Position numbers and translations under genes: made by a program. Below, piece after piece: positions 1 to 9,192 of a stretch of 64,000 nt of DNA. The number at the start of each line of letters is the position of its first letter. Positions within the stretch are counted from its first letter, which is position 1. Source of the stretch: Eubacteriales bacterium (GTDB taxonomy: Bacteria; Bacillota; Clostridia; Lachnospirales; Lachnospiraceae). Location: the NCBI GenBank assembly GCA_030536855.1, contig JAUNPK010000007.1:18279-82278 (forward strand). Reading direction: 5' to 3'. The notes below the pieces were generated by a model. That model worked only from the letters and a program-made list of their open reading frames with translations. It was not told the DNA's origin and did no database searches.

Positions 1-389
1 ATCTTGATATGCTTGAAACTAATCCGGGAGCTGTTAGGGCTAAGGCCTATGATATTGTACTTAACGGTACCGAAATAGGAGGCGGAAGCGTTAGAATCCA
101 CCAGGCAGACGTTCAGTCAAGGATGTTTAAGGCACTTGGACTTACAGATGAAGTGGCTAATGAAAAGTTTGGATTCCTTCTTGATGCATTTAAGTACGGT
201 GTACCACCACATGCAGGACTTGCTTATGGTCTTGACCGTCTTGTAATGCTTATGGCTAAGAGAGATTCAATAAGAGATGTTATAGCATTCCCTAAGATTA
301 AGGATGCTACATGTCTTCTTACTAATGCTCCTGATGTTGTAGATAAAAAGCAACTTGATGAATTGTCTATTTCTATTGACGAACAATAA
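1..389 (+). CDS. aspS: Aspartyl-tRNA synthetase, C-terminal end (partial)
   Basis: This is the last ~129 residues of a class II aspartyl-tRNA synthetase, which charges tRNA-Asp in the cytoplasm. The reading frame is open from base 3 and runs off the left edge, so the start is outside the window. Visible hallmarks are the segment [19 protein letters not shown] (class II motif 2/3 region), then [13 protein letters not shown], which is motif 3 with its ATP-binding Arg in GLDR, and the AspRS tail [20 protein letters not shown]. The gene ends in TAA and is followed by an intrinsic terminator before glyA. Motif 3 of AspRS is distinctive, so I am confident in the family. Whether it is discriminating or non-discriminating cannot be told from this fragment. 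Confidence 0.94.
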   Translation, partial: LDMLETNPGAVRAKAYDIVLNGTEIGGGSVRIHQADVQSRMFKALGLTDEVANEKFGFLLDAFKYGVPPHAGLAYGLDRLVMLMAKRDSIRDVIAFPKIKDATCLLTNAPDVVDKKQLDELSISIDEQ

Positions 390-462
390 GTCTTTTTATA
401 AATATGTAATTATAATTGTATTTTATGCATTGACTTATTAACAAAATATCTATAAAATTGTT

Positions 463-496
463 AGTCGGAGGGCTTTTTTGTCCTTCGACTATTTTG
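463..496 (+). terminator. Intrinsic terminator after aspS
   Basis: AGTCGGAGG at 463-471 pairs with CCTTCGACT at 482-490 with one wobble or mismatch, across a T-rich loop. It is followed by ATTTT. It lies between the aspS stop and the glyA ribosome-binding site, so it probably separates the two transcripts. Confidence 0.65.
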
Positions 497-533
497 CGTT
501 TATACGCTGATTGAATTACTACGGAGGTTGTAT

Positions 534-1772
534 ATGTATTCATTTGATGAAGTAATGAACTTTGATCCAGATTTAGCAAAGGCAATGGATGATGAGTTAG
601 CAAGACAGAGAAGCCACATTGAATTAATCGCTTCTGAGAATCTTGTTAGTAAAGCAGTTATGACTGCAATGGGAAGCCCATTAACAAACAAGTATGCAGA
701 GGGATATCCAGGAAAGAGATATTATGGTGGATGTGAGTATGTTGATGTAGTTGAGACATTGGCTATTGAGAGAGCTAAAGAGTTATTTGGTTGCGAGTAT
801 GCAAATGTTCAGCCACATTCAGGCGCACAGGCAAACCTGGCTGCATTCTTTGCTATGGTAGAAGCTGGTGATACAGTTATGGGTATGAGCCTTGACTGTG
901 GTGGACACCTTTCACATGGTTCACCTGTTAATATTTCAGGTAAATACTTTAACATTGTTCCTTATGGAGTTACAGCTGAAGGTTTTATAGATTATGATGA
1001 AGTTTTAAGAATTGCTAAGGAATGTAAACCTAAGATGATTATCGCTGGTGCATCAGCTTATGCAAGAACAATTGATTTCAAGAAGTTCAGAGAAATCTGT
1101 GATGAGGTGGGAGCTTACCTTATGGTTGATATGGCTCACATTGCAGGTCTTGTTGCAGGTGGACAGCACCCAAGCCCAATTCCTTATGCAGATGTTGTAA
1201 CAACAACAACACATAAGACACTTCGTGGACCAAGAGGTGGTATGATTCTTGCATCTGCAGAAGCAGCAGATAAGTTCAAACTTAATAAGTCAGTATTCCC
1301 GGGTATTCAGGGTGGCCCATTAATGCATGTTATTGCTGCTAAGGCTGTATGCTTTAAGGAAGCTCTTGATCCAAGCTTTAAGGTATATGCAAAGAATATC
1401 GTTGATAATGCTCAGGCACTTTGTAATGGTCTTATAAACAGAGGATTTGATATTGTTTCAGGTGGTACAGACAATCATTTAATGCTTGTTAACCTTATCA
1501 GCAAGGGTGTTACAGGTAAGGAGGTTGAGAAGCTTCTTGATGCTGCTAACATTACATGTAACAAGAATACAATTCCTAATGATCCGGCATCTCCATTTGT
1601 AACAAGTGGTATCAGACTTGGTACAGCAGCTGTTACAACAAGAGGTTTTGATACAGCAGATATGGATGTAGTTGCAGAAGCAATTGCACTTCTTGTTGAA
1701 GATGTTAATGCTAATCAGGCTAAGGCTATGGAAATGGTTAAGGGTCTTACAGATAAGCATCCTCTTTACTAA
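534..1772 (+). CDS. glyA: Serine hydroxymethyltransferase
   Basis: PLP-dependent cytoplasmic enzyme that interconverts serine and glycine while charging tetrahydrofolate with a one-carbon unit. The protein is 412 residues, the normal bacterial length. It shows the N-terminal [11 protein letters not shown] signature, the substrate/PLP region [13 protein letters not shown], and the PLP lysine in [16 protein letters not shown] chose ATG 534 ([12 protein letters not shown]) rather than the in-frame TTG at 528, because ACGGAGG at 521-527 then sits 6 nt upstream. It is apparently monocistronic: a terminator precedes it and a long hairpin follows. No glycine riboswitch or other leader is apparent. 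Identification is essentially certain. Confidence 0.98.
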   Translation: MYSFDEVMNFDPDLAKAMDDELARQRSHIELIASENLVSKAVMTAMGSPLTNKYAEGYPGKRYYGGCEYVDVVETLAIERAKELFGCEYANVQPHSGAQANLAAFFAMVEAGDTVMGMSLDCGGHLSHGSPVNISGKYFNIVPYGVTAEGFIDYDEVLRIAKECKPKMIIAGASAYARTIDFKKFREICDEVGAYLMVDMAHIAGLVAGGQHPSPIPYADVVTTTTHKTLRGPRGGMILASAEAADKFKLNKSVFPGIQGGPLMHVIAAKAVCFKEALDPSFKVYAKNIVDNAQALCNGLINRGFDIVSGGTDNHLMLVNLISKGVTGKEVEKLLDAANITCNKNTIPNDPASPFVTSGIRLGTAAVTTRGFDTADMDVVAEAIALLVEDVNANQAKAMEMVKGLTDKHPLY

Positions 1773-1788
1773 GAGTAGTTTTATAGGA

Positions 1789-1870
1789 GGGGTCAGACCC
1801 CATAAAATTTTTATAAACTTTTTTGCAAAAAAGTTTATAAAATTTTTATGGGGTCTGACCCCCTTTTTTT
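1789..1870 (+). repeat. Long near-perfect inverted repeat, terminator-like
   Basis: Two 37-nt arms, 1789-1825 and 1826-1862, are reverse complements except for one position in the central AT run, giving a 74-nt hairpin with essentially no loop. Each end carries a 13-bp cap based on GGGGTCAGACCCC or its complement. Seven Ts follow at 1864-1870, so it could terminate glyA transcription. The length, the GC cap and the lack of a loop differ from the ordinary terminators elsewhere in this window, so it may be a copy of a dispersed palindromic element. Confidence 0.8.
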
Positions 1871-1947
1871 CCTATTCCGTTTGAAATAAGATGACCTTGT
1901 GTGTATAGTATTATGTATATATAATTTTTTATAATGGAGAATAACAG

Positions 1948-3117
1948 ATGAAATATTTTAAAGACGGTCAGGTAATAAAGGGGATAACAATCGGTTCAGT
2001 ATTGATTGTTGTTTATCTGGCACTTAATAATATAAACGGTATACTTGGTACAATATCCTATTTTGCCGGCCTTATAATGCCTTTTATAGTGGGCGGTGTT
2101 ATTGCATTTATACTTAATGTACCAATGAAGGCAATTGAAAAGAAACTTAATAAGTTCGTAGATAAAAAGTGTAAGAAAAAGCATCCTAAAGTTGTCAGAA
2201 TTACAGCTTATATGCTTACTCTCATAGCTATACTGGCAGTTATAGCAGGGGTGATTCTTGTAGTTGTACCTGAACTGGTAAGTACAATATCACAGCTTAT
2301 CAGTCAGATTCCAAATGCAGTGAATAACCTTATTAACTGGCTTGAATTGAAGTTGTCATCATTTCCGGAATACGAGGAAAAGATTAAAAATATCACGATA
2401 AACTGGGATTCTATATTAGCCAATGCCATGAGTTTTCTTTCCGTAGGAACCAGAGGAATAATAAATGGAGGAATAGGTGCCATAAGCGGACTGTTTTCCG
2501 GAATAACCAATTTCTTCATTGGTTTTGTGTTCTCGGTGTATGTTCTTTTTCAGAAAGAAAGACTCTCTGCCCAGTGTAAGAAACTTATGTATGTGTTACT
2601 TTCAGAGAGCAAGGCAGACCGTATAGTAGAGGTTATGAGACTTACCAATACAACATTTTCCAATTTCCTGTCGGGACAATGCCTGGAAGCGTGTATATTG
2701 GGGTGTCTGTTTGTGGTAACTATGTTGATTTTACGGCTTCCTTATGCATTGCTTATCGGAATAATTATAGCAGTTACGGCCCTTGTTCCAATTGTTGGGG
2801 CATTCATGGGCTGTGCAGTGGGAGCTGTATTGATTATGATAGACAGCCCTTTGAAGGCTGTAATATTTATAGTTGTATTTCTGATACTTCAGCAGATAGA
2901 GGGAAATCTTATTTATCCTCATGTAGTTGGAAATTCCGTGGGGCTTCCGGGAATCTGGGTGTTAGTGGCAGTGACCATAGGTGGCAATCTCTTTGGAATA
3001 ATGGGTATGTTAACATTCATTCCAATAAGCTCAGTGTGTTACGCACTTTTAAGAACTTATGTAAACAGAAAGATAGAAGAAAAGGAAGTTGGCGTAGAAA
3101 AATATAATACAAAATGA
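1948..3117 (+). CDS. AI-2E family transporter (YtvI/PerM-like)
   Basis: A 389-residue integral membrane protein of the AI-2E/PF01594 exporter-like family. Two hydrophobic helices lie at about 15-60, followed by a basic loop (KKLNKFVDKKCKKKHPK), a helix near 80-105, and a long amphipathic soluble stretch of ~110-190. A block of five or six helices extends from about 200 to 375. The C-terminal half contains the family-typical run LPYALLIGIIIAVTALVPIVGAFMG and later QIEGNLIYPHVVGNSVGLPG. The start ATG 1948 has GGAGA 7 nt upstream. Substrates are unknown for most members. Its position after glyA with an independent leader gives no clear functional clue, and the gene ends at a bidirectional terminator. 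Confidence 0.9.
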   Translation: MKYFKDGQVIKGITIGSVLIVVYLALNNINGILGTISYFAGLIMPFIVGGVIAFILNVPMKAIEKKLNKFVDKKCKKKHPKVVRITAYMLTLIAILAVIAGVILVVVPELVSTISQLISQIPNAVNNLINWLELKLSSFPEYEEKIKNITINWDSILANAMSFLSVGTRGIINGGIGAISGLFSGITNFFIGFVFSVYVLFQKERLSAQCKKLMYVLLSESKADRIVEVMRLTNTTFSNFLSGQCLEACILGCLFVVTMLILRLPYALLIGIIIAVTALVPIVGAFMGCAVGAVLIMIDSPLKAVIFIVVFLILQQIEGNLIYPHVVGNSVGLPGIWVLVAVTIGGNLFGIMGMLTFIPISSVCYALLRTYVNRKIEEKEVGVEKYNTK

Positions 3118-3118
3118 T

Positions 3119-3175
3119 AAAACGCCTGCAGAAGGCATTTGAGATTTGATTATCTCAATTTCTGCAGGCGTTTTT
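3119..3175. terminator. Bidirectional terminator between AI-2E gene and argG
   Basis: A 13-bp stem, AACGCCTGCAGAA at 3121-3133 with its complement at 3160-3172, encloses a second small hairpin (TTGAGAT/ATCTCAA). It is flanked by an A-run on the left and a T-run on the right, so it can work for both convergent genes. Confidence 0.85.
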
Positions 3176-3233
3176 AAATGATTTTATAGGGGTTTGCAAT
3201 ATAGTAAAATCGCATAACGTCAGTTTTCCCACA

Positions 3234-4448
3234 TTACTTATTGTTTTCAGCCTCTTTCATAGCTCTTACTTTAAGTGAGAGACCAAAGAGGTTGATAAAT
3301 CCTTCAGCATCATGGTGGTCATAAAGGTCACCTGTTGTAAATGAAGCGATTGATTCATTGTAAAGTGAATATGGAGATGTTGTTCCGGCTTTAATAATAT
3401 TACCTTTGTAAAGTTTGAATTTAACTTCACCAGTAACCTTCTCCTGTGTCTTGTCAATGAATGCCTGTACAGCTTCACGAAGAGGTGTCTCCCATTTTCC
3501 TTCGTATACAATCTGAGCAAATTTATTACCCATATCAAGCTTCATTGTTGTAGTATCTCTGTCAAGAACAAGCTCCTCTAACTGCTGATGCGCTTCGTAA
3601 AGGATAGTTCCGCCAGGTGTCTCATAAACTCCTCTTGACTTCATACCAACTACACGGTTCTCTACTATATCGATAATTCCGATACCATGCTTGCCACCAA
3701 GTCTGTTTAATTCTCTGATTATGTCAGAAACCTTCATAACCTTGCCGTTAACTGACTTAGGAACACCCTTTTCAAAGGTCATTGTTACATATTCGCCCTC
3801 ATCAGGAGCTTCCTCAGGTGTAACACCAAGAACAAGGAGATGCTTGTAGTTTGGTTCATTTGCAGGATCTTCCAGTTCAAGACCTTCATGGCTGATGTGC
3901 CAGATGTTTCTGTCACGGCTGTAGCTTGTATCAGCACTGAAAGGAAGATTGATTCCGTGAGCCTGGCAATATGCTATCTCATCTTCACGAGACTGCATTG
4001 TCCATTTTTCATTTCTCCATGCAGCAATGATTTTAAGATCAGGGGCTAATGCCTTAATTGTAAGTTCAAATCTAATCTGATCATTACCCTTACCTGTAGC
4101 ACCATGGCAGATTGCTGTAGCGCCTTCCTTACGTGCAATCTCAACGAGTCTCTTAGCAATAAGAGGTCTTGCCATTGATGTACCCAGTAAATATTTATTT
4201 TCGTAAACAGCATGTGCCTTAACGCAAGGAACGATGTAATCATCACAGAACTCATCAGTGATATCTTCTATGTATAACTTAGAAGCACCGCATGAAATAG
4301 CTCTCTCTTCAAGACCATCCAGCTCTTCGTCCTGACCACAGTCAGCACATACGCAGATAACTTCGTAGTCAAAATTTTCCTTTAACCAAGGAATAATAGC
4401 AGTTGTGTCAAGTCCGCCGGAATAAGCAAGAATAACTTTTTCTTTCAT
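3234..4448 (-). CDS. argG: Argininosuccinate synthase
   Basis: ATP-dependent ligase joining citrulline and aspartate to argininosuccinate, the penultimate step of arginine synthesis. The protein is 404 residues, matching the family. The N-terminal P-loop of the PP-ATPase fold is visible as [12 protein letters not shown], and later motifs include [12 protein letters not shown] and the substrate-binding region [20 protein letters not shown] place the start at ATG 4448 ([12 protein letters not shown]) because a GGAGGA site lies just upstream on this strand. The longer open frame to 4556 runs through its own promoter region and is rejected. It is transcribed divergently from argC, sharing a control region with ARG-box-like sequences. 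No argH is in the window. Confidence 0.98.
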   Translation of the reverse strand: MKEKVILAYSGGLDTTAIIPWLKENFDYEVICVCADCGQDEELDGLEERAISCGASKLYIEDITDEFCDDYIVPCVKAHAVYENKYLLGTSMARPLIAKRLVEIARKEGATAICHGATGKGNDQIRFELTIKALAPDLKIIAAWRNEKWTMQSREDEIAYCQAHGINLPFSADTSYSRDRNIWHISHEGLELEDPANEPNYKHLLVLGVTPEEAPDEGEYVTMTFEKGVPKSVNGKVMKVSDIIRELNRLGGKHGIGIIDIVENRVVGMKSRGVYETPGGTILYEAHQQLEELVLDRDTTTMKLDMGNKFAQIVYEGKWETPLREAVQAFIDKTQEKVTGEVKFKLYKGNIIKAGTTSPYSLYNESIASFTTGDLYDHHDAEGFINLFGLSLKVRAMKEAENNK

Positions 4449-4482
4449 AGTAATATCCTCCATAAGATTTAATCTTCTGAAT

Positions 4483-4511
4483 ATGATACCCCAAGTGTTG
4501 TTAAAATGCAA
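4483..4511 (-). promoter_or_regulatory. Predicted sigma-A promoter of argG
   Basis: Read on the minus strand, TTGCAT (4511-4506) is followed after exactly 17 nt by TATCAT (4488-4483). This puts transcription start near 4476, leaving a ~28-nt leader before the argG start codon. Degenerate ARG-box-like sequences (TGAATAATATACAT, TGAATTATGCATAA) lie just upstream at 4522-4558. Confidence 0.65.
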
Positions 4512-4582
4512 TAGGTAGAAATGAATAATATACATTGATATTAATGAATTATGCATAAATATAAAAACTTTTTAATTTACTC

Positions 4583-4610
4583 TTTACATAAGAATAAAAG
4601 TTGCTATAAT
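4583..4610 (+). promoter_or_regulatory. Predicted sigma-A promoter of argCJBD
   Basis: TTTACA at 4583-4588 and TATAAT at 4605-4610 with a 16-nt spacer. Start would be near 4617, with the tandem ARG boxes immediately downstream at about +15 to +53. Confidence 0.65.
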
Positions 4611-4631
4611 GATAGATATTGCTGAATTAAA

Positions 4632-4670
4632 CAGCAAATTTTATGCAAAAAGAATGAATAAACATTCAAT
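4632..4670 (+). promoter_or_regulatory. Tandem ARG boxes (ArgR/AhrC operator)
   Basis: The right box AATGAATAAACATTCAAT (4653-4670) fits the ArgR/AhrC consensus TGAAT-N4-ATTCA exactly. A second, degenerate box, AGCAAATTTTATGCAAAA (4632-4649), has a good right half (ATGCA). The two box centres are 21 bp apart, the classical spacing for hexameric arginine repressor binding. The position between promoter and argC start fits repression by arginine. The repressor gene itself is not in the window. Confidence 0.75.
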
Positions 4671-4694
4671 AAGTCGCAGTTTGGAGGCTATATT

Positions 4695-5741
4695 ATGATT
4701 AAAGTAGGAATTATTGGTGCTACAGGTTATGCGGGTAATGAGCTTGTAAGACTTCTTCTCGGACATAAAGAAGCAGAAATTGTATGGTTGGGTTCAAGAA
4801 GTTATATTGATGAGAATTATTCAGATGTATATAGAAATATGTTTAAGATGGTAGATGCTAAATGTATGGATGATAATATGGAACAGCTTGCCAATGAGGT
4901 TGATGTTATATTTACAGCAACACCACAAGGCTTGTGTGCATCCCTTGTTAATGACGATATTCTTTCCAAGGTTAAGATAATCGATTTGAGTGCTGACTTC
5001 AGATTGAAAGATGTAAACATATATGAAGAGTGGTATAAGATTGAACACAAATCACCTCAGTATATTGATGAAGCTGTTTACGGATTATGCGAAATCAACA
5101 GAGATAAGGTAACAACTGATACAAGAATTATTGCAAATCCTGGATGTTATACAACAACTTCAATACTTACATTATATCCATTAGTTAAGGAAGGAATAAT
5201 TGATCCTGATTCTATAATTATTGATGCAAAGAGTGGTACATCAGGGGCAGGAAGAGGAGCTAAGATTCCAAATCTTTTCTGTGAAGTTAACGAAAGCATG
5301 AAAGCTTATGGCGTGGGAACTCACAGACATACACCGGAGATAGAAGAACAGTTAGGTTATGCCTGCGGACGTAATGATATAAAACTTATATTTACGCCAC
5401 ACCTGGTTCCTATGAACAGAGGAATACTTGTGACATCATATGCTAATCTTGCTAAAAATGTTACATATGAGGATGTTAAGGCAGTATACGACAAATATTA
5501 TGATAAAGAATTTTTTATAAGAGTACTTCCTAAGGATGTATGTCCTGAGACACGTTGGGTTGAGGGAAGTAATTTTGTGGATATTGGATTTAAGATTGAA
5601 CCGAGAACAAACAGAATAATTGCTATGGGTGCTTTGGATAATCTTGTTAAGGGAGCAGCAGGACAGGCGGTACAGAATATGAATCTGTTGTTTGGACTTG
5701 AGGAAAATGAAGGTCTTAAAATGGCACCATTGTTCCCATAA
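4695..5741 (+). CDS. argC: N-acetyl-gamma-glutamyl-phosphate reductase
   Basis: NADPH-dependent reductase that converts N-acetyl-glutamyl-5-phosphate to the semialdehyde, the third step of ornithine synthesis. The protein is 348 residues. It has the dinucleotide-binding start VGIIGATGYAGNELVRLL, the catalytic cysteine motif IANPGCYTTTSIL, and the family block KSGTSGAGRGAK; HRHTPEIEEQL contains the conserved His. ATG 4695 is preceded by TTTGGAGGC with 8-nt spacing. It is the first gene of argC-J-B-D and follows the ARG-box operator. The gap to argJ is short (52 bp), so co-transcription is likely. Confidence 0.98.
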   Translation: MIKVGIIGATGYAGNELVRLLLGHKEAEIVWLGSRSYIDENYSDVYRNMFKMVDAKCMDDNMEQLANEVDVIFTATPQGLCASLVNDDILSKVKIIDLSADFRLKDVNIYEEWYKIEHKSPQYIDEAVYGLCEINRDKVTTDTRIIANPGCYTTTSILTLYPLVKEGIIDPDSIIIDAKSGTSGAGRGAKIPNLFCEVNESMKAYGVGTHRHTPEIEEQLGYACGRNDIKLIFTPHLVPMNRGILVTSYANLAKNVTYEDVKAVYDKYYDKEFFIRVLPKDVCPETRWVEGSNFVDIGFKIEPRTNRIIAMGALDNLVKGAAGQAVQNMNLLFGLEENEGLKMAPLFP

Positions 5742-5793
5742 ATTAACAGATATTTACGGATTCGGTAATTATACAGATTATGGAGGATTAAAT

Positions 5794-7020
5794 ATGGAAA
5801 TAATTCAGGGCGGCGTTACAGCAGCAAAAGGATTTAAGGCAGCAGGTCTTGCGGCTGGAATAAAGAAGAAAAACGGAAAGAAAGATATGGCTATGGTTGT
5901 ATCTGAAAAGCCATGTGTAACGGCAGGTACATTTACACAGAACAGAGTATTTGCTGCTCCCGTAAAATGGGATAGAGATATAGTATACAATCAGGAGTAT
6001 TCACAGGCAGTTGTGGTAAACAGTGGTATTGCCAATGCCTGCACAGGAGTGGAAGGAGACAATGCATGTGCTCTTGAGGCTGAAACAGCAGCAGAAGCTC
6101 TTGGAATTCCTGCAAAATCCGTACTCCTTGGCTCTACAGGTGTTATCGGTATGCAGCTTCCTATGGATGTGATGTGCGAAGGTATTAAGAAACTTCCTTA
6201 CCTTCTTGATTCAACTCTTGAAGCTGGAACTCTTGCAGCAGAAGCTATTATGACTACCGATACAAGAGACAAACAGGTTGCATGTACTGTTGAAATCGGT
6301 GGTAAGAAGGTTACCGTAGGAGGTATGTGTAAGGGTGCCGGTATGATTCATCCAAATATGGCCACAATGCTCTGTTTTATTACAACAGATGTTGCCATTG
6401 AGAAGAAGGCGCTCCAGAAAATGACAAGTGAGATTGTCAGTGATACATTCAATATGATTTCAGTAGATGGAGATACATCTACCAATGATACAGCTCTTGT
6501 AATGGCTAATGGTCTTGCTGAAAATCCTGTAATTACTGAAGATTCAGAAGAATATGGTGTGTTCTATGAAGCGTTGTTCTATGTATTCAGAGAATTATCC
6601 AAGAAAATAGCAGGTGACGGTGAAGGTTGCACATGTCTTTTTGAGGTTAAGGTAAAAGGCGCTGTTGATAAGGAAAATGCAAAGATTCTTGCAAAATCAG
6701 TATGTACTTCAAATCTTACAAAATGTGCTATTTTCGGACATGATGCCAACTGGGGAAGAATTCTTTGTGCACTTGGTTACTCAGGTGCGGATTTTGATCC
6801 TGAAAAGGTGGATATTTTCTTTGAAAGCGAGGCAGGAAGCTTACAGATTGTTAAGGACGGAGTTGCAACAGACTACAGTGAAGAAAAAGCTACAGAAATT
6901 CTTTCAAAGAATCCTGTTACAGCTGTATGTGACGTTAAGATGGGAGATGCGACAGCAACAGCTTGGGGATGCGATTTAACATTTGATTACATAAAGATTA
7001 ATGCAGATTACAGATCTTAA
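5794..7020 (+). CDS. argJ: Bifunctional ornithine acetyltransferase/N-acetylglutamate synthase
   Basis: Transfers the acetyl group from N-acetylornithine to glutamate and so recycles the acetyl donor of the arginine pathway. Many homologues also make N-acetylglutamate from acetyl-CoA. The 408-residue precursor is expected to self-cleave before the Thr in HPNMATMLCF; that Thr is residue 191, giving alpha and beta chains of about 190 and 218 residues. The oxyanion-type motif GSTGVIG is at ~109-115. I chose ATG 5794 (MEIIQGG) with TGGAGGA 6 nt upstream; a longer frame overlapping argC is rejected. No separate argA-type synthase is present nearby, consistent with the bifunctional form. Bifunctionality itself is inference. 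Confidence 0.97.
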   Translation: MEIIQGGVTAAKGFKAAGLAAGIKKKNGKKDMAMVVSEKPCVTAGTFTQNRVFAAPVKWDRDIVYNQEYSQAVVVNSGIANACTGVEGDNACALEAETAAEALGIPAKSVLLGSTGVIGMQLPMDVMCEGIKKLPYLLDSTLEAGTLAAEAIMTTDTRDKQVACTVEIGGKKVTVGGMCKGAGMIHPNMATMLCFITTDVAIEKKALQKMTSEIVSDTFNMISVDGDTSTNDTALVMANGLAENPVITEDSEEYGVFYEALFYVFRELSKKIAGDGEGCTCLFEVKVKGAVDKENAKILAKSVCTSNLTKCAIFGHDANWGRILCALGYSGADFDPEKVDIFFESEAGSLQIVKDGVATDYSEEKATEILSKNPVTAVCDVKMGDATATAWGCDLTFDYIKINADYRS

Positions 7021-7043
7021 TATCTTAATATACGGAGGAAGTT

Positions 7044-7949
7044 ATGAGTGCAATTGATTTGGAAGAGGAATTGAAAAAAGCTCAGGTATTGGTTGAGGCT
7101 TTACCTTACATTCAGAAGTTTAACAGAAAGATAATCGTGGTTAAGTATGGTGGAAGCGCCATGGTTGACGAAGAATTAAAGAAAAAAGTCATTCAGGATG
7201 TGGTTCTTTTAAAACTTGTTGGTTTTAAGCCTATTATTGTTCATGGCGGTGGCAAGGAAATCAGCAAATGGGTTACAAAATCTGGTATGACACCTGAGTT
7301 CAAAAACGGATTAAGAGTTACTGATGAACCTACCATGGAAATCGCCGAGATGGTACTTAACAAGGTTAATAAAAGTCTTGTTTCTCTTATTGAAGAACTT
7401 GGAGTTAAAGCCTGCGGTATAAGCGGTAAGGATGGCGGTATGCTTAAGGTGGAGAAGAAATTATCCAAGGGTGAGGATATCGGATATGTGGGAGAGGTTA
7501 CCTCAGTGGACACAACACTTATTCATTCTTTACTGAAGGATGATTTCCTTCCTGTTATCTGTCCGATTGGTTATGATGACAATTATCATGCTTATAATAT
7601 CAATGCTGATGATGCAGCCTGTGCAATTGCCAGAGCTGTCAATGCAGAAAAGCTTGCATTTCTCACAGATATTGAAGGTGTTTACAGAGACTATGAAGAC
7701 AAGAGTTCCCTTATTTCTGAATTATCTACAGATGAAGCAAGGGAGCTTATTACCGGCGGTACAATAGGAGGAGGAATGCTTCCTAAGCTTAACAATTGTA
7801 TCGATGCAATTGAACATGGAGTTTCAAGAGTACATATTCTTGACGGACGTATTCCTCATTGTCTTCTCCTTGAAATATTTACAAATAAGGGTGTTGGAAC
7901 GGCTATTCTTTCGGAGGGTGCTGAAAAGTTTTTTAACACAAATATATAA
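7044..7949 (+). CDS. argB: Acetylglutamate kinase
   Basis: Phosphorylates N-acetylglutamate with ATP, the second and usually feedback-controlled step of arginine synthesis. It is an amino-acid-kinase-fold protein of 301 residues. Visible motifs are the phosphate-binding KYGGSAM near the N-terminus, the substrate loop [10 protein letters not shown], and the C-terminal ATP region [11 protein letters not shown] and [18 protein letters not shown]. It has an N-terminal helix of ~20 residues before the first strand, as found in arginine-sensitive hexameric enzymes, so feedback inhibition is plausible but not shown. It lies 23 bp after argJ with TACGGAGGA as ribosome-binding site. Confidence 0.97.
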   Translation: MSAIDLEEELKKAQVLVEALPYIQKFNRKIIVVKYGGSAMVDEELKKKVIQDVVLLKLVGFKPIIVHGGGKEISKWVTKSGMTPEFKNGLRVTDEPTMEIAEMVLNKVNKSLVSLIEELGVKACGISGKDGGMLKVEKKLSKGEDIGYVGEVTSVDTTLIHSLLKDDFLPVICPIGYDDNYHAYNINADDAACAIARAVNAEKLAFLTDIEGVYRDYEDKSSLISELSTDEARELITGGTIGGGMLPKLNNCIDAIEHGVSRVHILDGRIPHCLLLEIFTNKGVGTAILSEGAEKFFNTNI

Positions 7950-7950
7950 A

Positions 7951-7969
7951 AGGCGTTTCCCAAACGCCT
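7951..7969 (+). repeat. Small dyad between argB and argD
   Basis: AGGCGTTTCCCAAACGCCT is an 8-bp perfect stem with a 3-nt loop placed immediately after the argB stop and before the argD ribosome-binding site. There is no T-tract, so it is not a convincing terminator; it may stabilise or process the operon mRNA. A close variant occurs before radA (61590-61608). Confidence 0.6.
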
Positions 7970-7999
7970 ATGAATAATAATTCAAGGAGGTAAATTAGA

Positions 8000-9187
8000 A
8001 TGGATACAAAACAGATTATTGAAACTGCTGAAGAAAAATTGATTCATACATATAACAGATATCAGATAGTTCTTGATAAAGGTGAAGGCGTAAGATTATA
8101 TGACACTGATGGCAAGGAATATCTCGATTTTGGTGCAGGTATTGCTGTATTTGCGCTGGGATATAACAACAAGGAATACAATGATGCGGTAAAGGCTCAG
8201 GTGGACAAGCTGATACATACATCCAATTATTTTTACAATGAGCCTGCTGTAATGGCAGCATCTGCATTAACAAAAGCATCAGGCATGGACAGGGTATTCT
8301 TCACCAACAGTGGTACTGAGTCTGTTGAGGGAGCAATTAAGCTTGCAAAGAAATATGCTTATTTAAAGACAGGAAGAACAGACAGTGAAATTATTGCCAT
8401 GGAGCATTCTTTCCACGGACGAAGCATGGGTGCTTTGGCTGTAACAGGAAATAAGCACTATCAGGAAGCCTTTGGCCCAATGATTCCGGGAATAAAATTT
8501 GCAAAATATAATAATCTTGAAAGTGTTAAAGAGTTGGTAAATGACAAAACTTGTGCTATTATATTTGAAACGGTTCAAGGTGAAGGCGGAATATATCCTG
8601 CTTCTAAGGAATTTATTGAAGGTGTACGCAAGCTGTGCGATGAGAAGGGAATTCTTCTCATACTTGATGAAATTCAGTGTGGTATGGGAAGAACAGGAAC
8701 TATGTTTGCTTTCCAGCAGTATGGTGTTAAGCCGGATATTCTTACAGTAGCTAAGGCATTAGGATGTGGTGTACCTATAGGCGCATTTCTTGCTACTGAA
8801 AATGTTGCCAAGGCACTTGTACCGGGAGACCACGGTACAACTTATGGTGGAAATCCGCTGGCATGTGCTGCTGCAGCAAAGGTATTTGAACTGTTTGACA
8901 AGAATAAGGTCTTAGATAACGTAAAGAGCGTTTCAAAATATCTTGAAGACAGACTTGATGAACTTGTGAATCAGTATGAATTTGTGTCAGAGAGAAGAGG
9001 CCTTGGGCTTATGCAGGGATTAGAACTTACAATCAGTCCTAAGGATATTATTGCCAGAGCACTTGATAATGGTTTGATTCTTTTCTCCGCAGGAACTAAT
9101 GTAATCAGACTTGTTCCACCTCTTGTCATTACTGAAAAAGATGTGGATGAGATGATTCTTAAACTTAAAAAGTCGTTTGAGGAGTAA
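8000..9187 (+). CDS. argD: Acetylornithine aminotransferase
   Basis: Class III PLP aminotransferase that converts N-acetylglutamate semialdehyde to N-acetylornithine. The length of 395 residues matches the family. Motifs seen are the PLP phosphate-binding FTNSGTESVEGAIKLA, the aspartate region LILDEIQCGMGRTGTMFAFQ, and the PLP lysine in LTVAKALGCGVPIGAF. The gene has an AAGGAGG site and is separated from argB by 50 bp holding a small dyad. Enzymes of this group often also accept succinyl-diaminopimelate intermediates, so a second role in lysine synthesis is possible. It completes the argC-J-B-D cluster. The next gene begins 6 bp downstream and is probably in the same transcript. Confidence 0.96.
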   Translation: MDTKQIIETAEEKLIHTYNRYQIVLDKGEGVRLYDTDGKEYLDFGAGIAVFALGYNNKEYNDAVKAQVDKLIHTSNYFYNEPAVMAASALTKASGMDRVFFTNSGTESVEGAIKLAKKYAYLKTGRTDSEIIAMEHSFHGRSMGALAVTGNKHYQEAFGPMIPGIKFAKYNNLESVKELVNDKTCAIIFETVQGEGGIYPASKEFIEGVRKLCDEKGILLILDEIQCGMGRTGTMFAFQQYGVKPDILTVAKALGCGVPIGAFLATENVAKALVPGDHGTTYGGNPLACAAAAKVFELFDKNKVLDNVKSVSKYLEDRLDELVNQYEFVSERRGLGLMQGLELTISPKDIIARALDNGLILFSAGTNVIRLVPPLVITEKDVDEMILKLKKSFEE

Positions 9188-9192
9188 TTTTG

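Noticed and set aside
4449-4556. Extended N-terminus of ArgG
   Set aside because: It would translate through the predicted promoter, and the conserved protein starts at [12 protein letters not shown] with GGAGGA upstream.
5692-5793. Extended argJ start overlapping argC
   Set aside because: The extra 34 residues lack family similarity, and a strong TGGAGGA site precedes ATG 5794.
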